From positions 1-52,970 of the forward strand of contig NZ_RXHS01000017.1 of assembly GCF_004138125.1 (NCBI RefSeq): 52,970 nucleotides of DNA. Direction: 5' to 3'. The notes under the pieces were generated by a model, which saw nothing but the letters and a program-made list of their open reading frames with translations, did not search any database and was not told where the DNA came from. Each line of letters opens with the position of its first letter. Positions within the stretch are counted from its first letter, which is position 1. The DNA is from Seramator thermalis (GTDB lineage Bacteria > Bacteroidota > Bacteroidia > Bacteroidales > Dysgonomonadaceae). Shown here in pieces: positions 47,972 through 52,970 of the stretch. A program made the translations under genes and the position numbers.

Positions 47972-49765
47972 ATGAACATCGAGCAAAATCTTCAAAATAC
48001 AATCATCGGCGCTCTCAACGAACTTTATCATGCCAATGTGGACGCTTCGCAAATCACACTTCAGAAAACCAAAAAGGAATTTAAAGGACATTACACATTG
48101 GTTACGTTTCCGTTGCTCAAAATATCGAAAAAAAATCCGGAGCAAACAGCACAGGAAATAGGAGCCTATCTGATGGACAAAACTTCGTTCATTGCCGAAT
48201 ATAACGTCATCAAAGGATTTTTAAACCTGACTGTTGCGTCGAACGTTTGGATTCGATTGCTCGAAGCAATTGATGCCGCACCCGATTTCGGATTTGTGTC
48301 GGCAAATGATAATGCCCCGCTGTTCATGGTCGAATATTCTTCGCCGAACACCAATAAACCGTTGCATCTGGGGCACGTAAGGAATAATCTGCTTGGTCAT
48401 TCGTTGAGCGAAGTGTTGAAAGCCAATGGCAAATGTGTCGTAAAAACCAATATCGTGAACGACCGAGGCATTCATATTTGCAAATCGATGCTGGCCTGGA
48501 AAAAATGGGGCAATGGTGAAACGCCTGAATCATCCGGAAAAAAAGGCGACCATTTGGTGGGCGATTATTATGTCCTTTTCGATAAAAACTATAAAGCCGA
48601 AATAGCCGAGTTGCAGGAAAAGGGCCTTTCGAAGGAACAGGCCGAAGAGCAGTCGGTACTCATGCAGGAAGCACGCGAAATGCTTCGCAAATGGGAAGCA
48701 GGCGATCCGGAAACGGTAAGTTTATGGAAAATGATGAATAATTGGGTGTATGAGGGATTTGACGAAACGTATCGTCAGCTTGGCGTTTCGTTCGACAAAA
48801 TTTATTACGAATCGCAAACCTATTTGGCCGGCAAACAAGAAGTGCTTCGTGGACTGAAAGAAGGATTATTCTATCAAAAGGATGATGGTTCGGTTTGGGC
48901 TGATCTCACTTCTTATGGTTTGGATCACAAGTTGTTGCTTCGAGCCGATGGAACATCTGTTTACATAACGCAGGATATTGGTACGGCAAAATTGCGTTTC
49001 GACGATTATCCGATCGACACCATGATTTATGTTGTGGGAAACGAACAGAATTATCATTTCCAGGTGTTGTCGATCCTGCTTGATATGCTGGGATTCGAAT
49101 TTGGTAAAGGATTGGTACATTTTTCGTATGGAATGGTAGAGTTGCCGGAAGGCAAAATGAAGTCTCGCGAAGGTACAGTGGTCGATGCCGACGATTTAAT
49201 GGCCGAAATGATAGAAACAGCACGCGAAACATCCAAAGAATTGGGTAAACTCGATGATTGTTCGCCTGAAGAGGCCGAAAATATTGTTCGCATGATTGGA
49301 TTAGGTGCTCTGAAGTATTTCATTCTGAAAGTCGATCCGAAAAAAAATATGACTTTCAACCCCAAAGAATCCATCGATTTCAATGGCAATACAGGACCTT
49401 TTATCCAATATACGCATGCGCGAATCCAATCCATTCAGCGAAAAGCTGCCGAGCAAGGCATTGAAATGCCCGATCATCTTTCGGAAGATGTCAAATTATC
49501 GGAGAAAGAAGAAGCTCTGGTGCAATTGCTTTCCGATTTCGAATCTGTTGTGAAACAGGCCGGAACAGAATATAATGTTTCGCTGGTCGCCAATTATGCC
49601 TACGATTTGGTGAAAGAATATAATCAGTTTTATCACGATTTTCCAATTCTGCGTGAAGGAAATGTTGCCTTGCGCAATTTTCGTCTGATGCTTTCGAAAA
49701 ACGCAGCCCTTACGATAAAAAAAGCAATGGGCTTACTGGGAATTGAAGTGCCGGAAAGAATGTGA
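47972..49765 (+). CDS. argS: Arginyl-tRNA synthetase
   Basis: ArgRS charges tRNA-Arg. The 597-residue class I synthetase has the N-terminal additional domain (MNIEQNLQNTIIGALNELYH), the HIGH motif as HLGH in NTNKPLHLGHVRNN and a KMSKS-equivalent GKMKSREGT. The C-terminal DALR anticodon domain contains FIQYTHARIQSI and ends GLLGIEVPERM. It is monocistronic, with a promoter and a terminator on either side. Confidence 0.98.
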   Translation: MNIEQNLQNTIIGALNELYHANVDASQITLQKTKKEFKGHYTLVTFPLLKISKKNPEQTAQEIGAYLMDKTSFIAEYNVIKGFLNLTVASNVWIRLLEAIDAAPDFGFVSANDNAPLFMVEYSSPNTNKPLHLGHVRNNLLGHSLSEVLKANGKCVVKTNIVNDRGIHICKSMLAWKKWGNGETPESSGKKGDHLVGDYYVLFDKNYKAEIAELQEKGLSKEQAEEQSVLMQEAREMLRKWEAGDPETVSLWKMMNNWVYEGFDETYRQLGVSFDKIYYESQTYLAGKQEVLRGLKEGLFYQKDDGSVWADLTSYGLDHKLLLRADGTSVYITQDIGTAKLRFDDYPIDTMIYVVGNEQNYHFQVLSILLDMLGFEFGKGLVHFSYGMVELPEGKMKSREGTVVDADDLMAEMIETARETSKELGKLDDCSPEEAENIVRMIGLGALKYFILKVDPKKNMTFNPKESIDFNGNTGPFIQYTHARIQSIQRKAAEQGIEMPDHLSEDVKLSEKEEALVQLLSDFESVVKQAGTEYNVSLVANYAYDLVKEYNQFYHDFPILREGNVALRNFRLMLSKNAALTIKKAMGLLGIEVPERM

Positions 49766-49779
49766 TTTGTAAAAATTTT

Positions 49780-49807
49780 GAAGAACAAATGTTCTTCGTA
49801 TTTTTCT
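49780..49807 (+). terminator. Rho-independent terminator after argS
   Basis: GAAGAAC (49780-49786) pairs perfectly with GTTCTTC (49791-49797) around AAAT, followed by GTATTTTTCTC. It lies 15 bases past the argS stop. Confidence 0.75.
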
Positions 49808-50255
49808 CAAATGAAGTGCCGTAAAATTATGCTGTCGCATATTTGCAAAACTACAGACATTTTACATTCGGAAAAGGAGTTTTGTTCAAAAAAAAACAAA
49901 CTATATTTCTCCATTTGTGTTTAATTAGTAAATTTGCAAAATATGATAATCGTTTTTATCACTTGTTAAAACAGACAAACATAATTATAACCCTTCATCC
50001 ATTGAGGAACATTCGACCAAACAGGAGAATCGGTCCTATTCACAAAATAATGAGCCGGGAATCATTGATCTTTTGCTTCATAGAAAATTTTACTTAAAGC
50101 TTACCCGCTCAGAGGCTCTTTTACCTTATGACTGCCAAATTTATGAGTTCGAAACTTTTGCGTTTGTATAGCGGCTGTAAAATCAAGTTTAATGAGAAAA
50201 GATTATCAAATACTCCTTTTAATAAAGCAAATGCACTGCAATTATTTTTAAAAAT
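49808..50255 (+). promoter_or_regulatory. Gene-free stretch with one consensus promoter
   Basis: About 450 bases without a convincing gene. A full -7 match, TAAATTTGC, lies at 49929-49937 and would give a leader of roughly 310 bases before the receiver-domain gene at 50256. A tiny frame directly after it (ATG 49943, eight codons) is noted without weight. No terminator or known riboswitch was recognised. The 84-codon open frame at 49843-50097 lacks protein-like features. Confidence 0.45.
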
Positions 50256-50669
50256 ATGAAAAATAATAAAAATGATCCCGAATATCGTCTCGAAGTAATT
50301 TCAGACAGTCCCACTTTCTATCTGTTGATAGAAAGATTTGTAAAACTTTTGCACTCGAATATTCAAATACAAATATGGGATTCGCTTCCGATGATTCATG
50401 AGTCACTTAACAACCAACCTTCGGATCTGATTATTTTGGACGGAATTTTTACACAAAACTCATCCATCGATTTAATGTATACCATAAGATTCAATTTGAG
50501 AATCATCACGCCGATTTGGTTTTTCTCAGTTATAGAAACACCCGAATTTTTGCTCAAAGCACGTGAAGTTGGAGCCAACAGAATTATCGAAAGACCATTT
50601 GATCCAATCGAAATAGCTGCTGAAATTTGCCACTACTTAAAACAAAAAAACGTCGTAGAGCAATCATAG
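50256..50669 (+). CDS. Degenerate receiver-domain (CheY-like) protein
   Basis: A 137-residue stand-alone response-regulator receiver fold without an output domain. The phosphoacceptor position is Asp62 in LIILDGIF and the Ser/Thr switch position is Ser91 in IWFFSVIETP. The acidic pair after strand 1 is reduced to a single Asp17 (EVISDSPTF). The invariant Lys before Pro is replaced by Arg113 in IERPFDP. Phosphorylation chemistry may therefore be altered or absent. It precedes the YaiO-type gene by 32 bases on the same strand, so it may adjust production or export of an envelope polymer; that is inference. Confidence 0.8.
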   Translation: MKNNKNDPEYRLEVISDSPTFYLLIERFVKLLHSNIQIQIWDSLPMIHESLNNQPSDLIILDGIFTQNSSIDLMYTIRFNLRIITPIWFFSVIETPEFLLKAREVGANRIIERPFDPIEIAAEICHYLKQKNVVEQS

Positions 50670-50701
50670 CGCATATGAATAAAAGAAAAATCAATAACCC
50701 T

Positions 50702-51964
50702 ATGAACAAAAAAATATTGCCCTTATTACTCTTCTTTTGCATTTGCATACTGTGCATTGAACCGGCAAATGCCCAAACAAACGTCGATTCACTTCTCAAC
50801 GTTGCGATTCAAAAAGCGCACCAGGGGAAATATGAAGAATCATTGCATGACGCAAACATGGCATTACAAACCGATTCGTCACGAGCCGACATTTATGTTT
50901 TTGTCGCAAACGTATATTCCTGGTCACACAAAAACGATTCGGCTCTTATCTTCATAGAAAAAGCCAAGGATATGAACTACTTAAATGATGATTTTTACAG
51001 CAGTTATCTCAACATTTTGTTGCGATCGAACGATTTTCAGACCTTGTCAAAAGCGGGAGAAGAAGCCGAAAAAAATGGATATTCCGATACGAAAGATTTG
51101 CTTACCAAACAATTGATCGCTTACCGGGAAACAAGAGAATATGAAAAAGGAATTAAACTTGCCGAACAGGATAAATATAAGCATTATCTTGCAAACGACA
51201 CCATCGATCAGCTCTATACCTCCTTATTGCTCAACCGGCGGACTAACTTGGTTACGTTGTCGTATTCGCTTGACATGTTCGATAATATCGATCCGCATCA
51301 TCTTGTATCCATCGGTTATTCTAAAAAAATAGCAACAGGCAATACGCTTGCTGCCGATATCTATTACGCAAACCGATTTACCAAAAACGATTTTTTGATA
51401 GAACTAAACGATTATTGGACAATATACAAAAAAAATTACCTTCAATTCGGCTTGGGTTATGCGTCGAATGCAAATTTATTTCCTCGCTATCGCATGGGTA
51501 TCGAATACTTTTTTGTACCGGCGAATAAATGGGAAGCATCCTTAGGCGGGCGCTACATGAATTATCCGAATGCGACAAACAAAGATGTATTTATCGTTAC
51601 CGGCAATATCGGAAATTATTTTGGCAACAACTGGCTTTCGATACGACCATTTTATGTTTTGCAAAACGACTTACAGTCACTATCAGTTGTCATCAAATAT
51701 CGACTCTACGGAAAAAGTCCGATGAATTACTGGGGAATAGAAGCAGGAGTAGGTAATTCGCCCGACGATATTCTCACGACGTCGCAAAGCTCGTTCAACG
51801 AACTCATGTCCTATCACATCAAGGTGGAAAAAAACTTCAAATTGAACAGGATATCCGATTTCAACATTCGCATGGGATATATGTACGAACAAATTAATCA
51901 AAATTCTACCAAGCAATATCGAAACAGATATATGGTGGAAGCAGGGTATAAATATCGATTTTAA
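50702..51964 (+). CDS. YaiO-family outer membrane protein with TPR-like N-terminus
   Basis: A 420-residue protein. The signal peptide MNKKILPLLLFFCICILCI (cleaved near NAQ) supports ATG 50702; ATG 50675 is possible. Residues about 30-160 are TPR-like helices (AIQKAHQGKYEESLHDANMA, RADIYVFVANVYSWSHKNDS). From about 190 a beta-rich region follows (NLVTLSYSLDMFDN, YLQFGLGYASNANLFPRYRM) and ends in YRF, a classical outer membrane barrel terminus. YaiO proteins accompany exopolysaccharide or capsule genes. It ends one base before the next gene. Confidence 0.85.
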   Translation: MNKKILPLLLFFCICILCIEPANAQTNVDSLLNVAIQKAHQGKYEESLHDANMALQTDSSRADIYVFVANVYSWSHKNDSALIFIEKAKDMNYLNDDFYSSYLNILLRSNDFQTLSKAGEEAEKNGYSDTKDLLTKQLIAYRETREYEKGIKLAEQDKYKHYLANDTIDQLYTSLLLNRRTNLVTLSYSLDMFDNIDPHHLVSIGYSKKIATGNTLAADIYYANRFTKNDFLIELNDYWTIYKKNYLQFGLGYASNANLFPRYRMGIEYFFVPANKWEASLGGRYMNYPNATNKDVFIVTGNIGNYFGNNWLSIRPFYVLQNDLQSLSVVIKYRLYGKSPMNYWGIEAGVGNSPDDILTTSQSSFNELMSYHIKVEKNFKLNRISDFNIRMGYMYEQINQNSTKQYRNRYMVEAGYKYRF

Positions 51965-51965
51965 T

Positions 51966-52847
51966 ATGAGATTTGCAGGAATTTATAGGAAGTATCTTTC
52001 TCCATGGGTAGTGGTTGCAATTGGAGGATCGGTGTTTGTGCTGACGTTCCTTTATCTTGGACAAAAAGACATCACTAATCCATACTTTATCTTTCATAAT
52101 CCGGCTTATCCTATCGTGAGTCACGCTCACGGATGGCTTTATGTGGTGCAGGCACTTGTATTGGTGTTCCTATCGATAACCGTTCTCGAACTGTTTTCGC
52201 TATATATCGGAACAGCCAGAAGGTTGTTCACAGACAAGAAAGAACAAGAATTTAATCGAGACACGCTTAATCGAATGATGGATTATTTAACGAAAGAATG
52301 TTCGACGGCAGATGCAAGAAAGCTCATGGCTCTCACAAAATCGAAATCCGAAAAAAGATTATTTGTTAACCAACTGAGAATCTCGGCAGTCCTCACAAAA
52401 GGGAAAGTGCACGACGATTGCATTACACTTTTTCATGAAATGAATTTTGATGACGTGGTGAAAAAAAACCTGCGGTCGCTTTATGTCAGAAACAAAATGT
52501 TTGCCTTACGAGTAGCAGGGGATTTTCAATTATCAGAATTTAATCCATCCATTGCGAAATATATTTACAGCAAAAATGATATAGTCAGATCCGAAGCCAT
52601 TCAAGCCTATGTAAAAGTGAATGCTGATAGCGATTTAAGTTTTCTGGCCGATTATACCCGAAGCCTATCTATATTGGATTTTAATGTGATTGTAAATGCA
52701 GCCAAACATTACCGAAACATTCATTTCGAATCGCTATTTTCTTCTCCCAATGCAATTGTGAGAGCAATAGGAATAAGATTAGTGGCAATACAAAATAAAA
52801 CAGAATTCAAACCATTGCTCCTTCCAATGATAGAAGATAAAACGTAA
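51966..52847 (+). CDS. Membrane-anchored helical-repeat (HEAT-like) protein, possibly truncated
   Basis: A 293-residue protein with two N-terminal transmembrane helices (WVVVAIGGSVFVLTFLYLG; YVVQALVLVFLSITVLELF) and a cytoplasmic alpha-helical part. That part has HEAT-like repeats: FNPSIAKYIYSKNDIVRSEAIQAY, LDFNVIVNAAKHYRNIHFES, FSSPNAIVRAIGIRLVA. It stops abruptly at LLLPMIEDKT, in the middle of what would be the next repeat, so the gene may be cut by an insertion or frameshift about 120 bases before the window edge. In related genomes I recall such genes before a glycosyltransferase; that is memory, not evidence. Confidence 0.65.
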   Translation: MRFAGIYRKYLSPWVVVAIGGSVFVLTFLYLGQKDITNPYFIFHNPAYPIVSHAHGWLYVVQALVLVFLSITVLELFSLYIGTARRLFTDKKEQEFNRDTLNRMMDYLTKECSTADARKLMALTKSKSEKRLFVNQLRISAVLTKGKVHDDCITLFHEMNFDDVVKKNLRSLYVRNKMFALRVAGDFQLSEFNPSIAKYIYSKNDIVRSEAIQAYVKVNADSDLSFLADYTRSLSILDFNVIVNAAKHYRNIHFESLFSSPNAIVRAIGIRLVAIQNKTEFKPLLLPMIEDKT

Positions 52848-52970
52848 GCACCCGATTAAATACCCCTTGATTTATTCCTAATAAACTTTGGCGTTTATAA
52901 TCTTGGTGCAGAGATTCCAAACTTTACCGGTAATCGTTAGCGTATTATTAGCGTATTATTAGATTTCTCT
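52848..52970. other. Window edge after the truncated helical-repeat gene
   Basis: No gene is seen. AGCGTATTATT is repeated directly in tandem at 52939-52949 and 52950-52960. The switch from HEAT-like coding sequence to unrelated A/T-rich DNA at about 52845 could mark the end of an inserted element, but no terminal repeat can be defined from one side. Confidence 0.3.

Noticed and set aside
49843..50097. 84-codon frame between argS and the receiver gene
   Set aside because: Its first part lies upstream of and across a consensus promoter, and the residues look like random A/T-rich translation.

Overview
The window looks like a chromosomal segment of a Bacteroidales bacterium (Bacteroidota), possibly near the Porphyromonadaceae, Dysgonomonadaceae or Paludibacteraceae. 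Three things support this. The gene neighbourhoods are typical of the phylum: nusB-yajC-ybbR-coaE, parE-coaD-S41 protease-glmS, rplY-pth-S4, and thrA followed by a phosphoglycerate-mutase-like gene and thrC. The -7 promoter element TAnnTTTG(C) recurs in front of many genes. Several proteins have phylum-typical forms, such as a long NusB, a large LptD and a GlcD/GlcF-type fusion. I recognised no rRNA, tRNA or CRISPR array.

Bases 1-8316 are an accessory region, AT-richer than the rest. It starts inside an IS3-like DD(35)E transposase. Next comes an integron-cassette-like unit, about 936-2618: one membrane-protein gene bounded by two long imperfect hairpins that resemble attC sites. A small XRE regulator and a type III restriction-modification system (mod, res) follow. 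A four-helix-bundle gene flanked by inverted repeats sits between mod and res. An in-frame palindromic repeat lies inside mod, and the last part of res changes to host-like composition, so the locus looks like a mosaic.

Bases 8453-31430 are mostly core genes. They run: a secreted metallo-beta-lactamase-fold protein; a minus-strand block (GNAT protein, parE, coaD, S41 protease, glmS); the dTDP-sugar genes rfbA-rfbC-rfbB without rfbD; a 21/42-bp phased repeat array followed by a small coiled-coil gene; mltF; the threonine operon with a visible leader peptide and attenuator; lptD; and hflX. From 31431 to 32325 there is no convincing gene. That stretch holds a perfect palindrome and a degenerate tandem array with a 43-bp period.

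Bases 32326-49765 return to core functions: creD with a winged-helix regulator and a membrane protein; a second aspartate kinase; maf; comB; the rplY-pth-S4 translation block; a family 20 hexosaminidase; nusB-yajC-ybbR-coaE; a small winged-helix protein; a D-lactate/glycolate dehydrogenase-type fusion; and argS. The last 3 kb hold a degenerate receiver-domain protein, a YaiO-type TPR/beta-barrel protein and a membrane-anchored helical-repeat protein. The last of these stops abruptly just before the window edge and may be the start of an exopolysaccharide or envelope cluster.

The best candidates for something undescribed are the attC-like cassette, the two phased repeat arrays (19372-19553 and 31599-32282), and the mobile-looking four-helix-bundle gene inside the type III system. 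The threonine attenuator is the clearest regulatory element.
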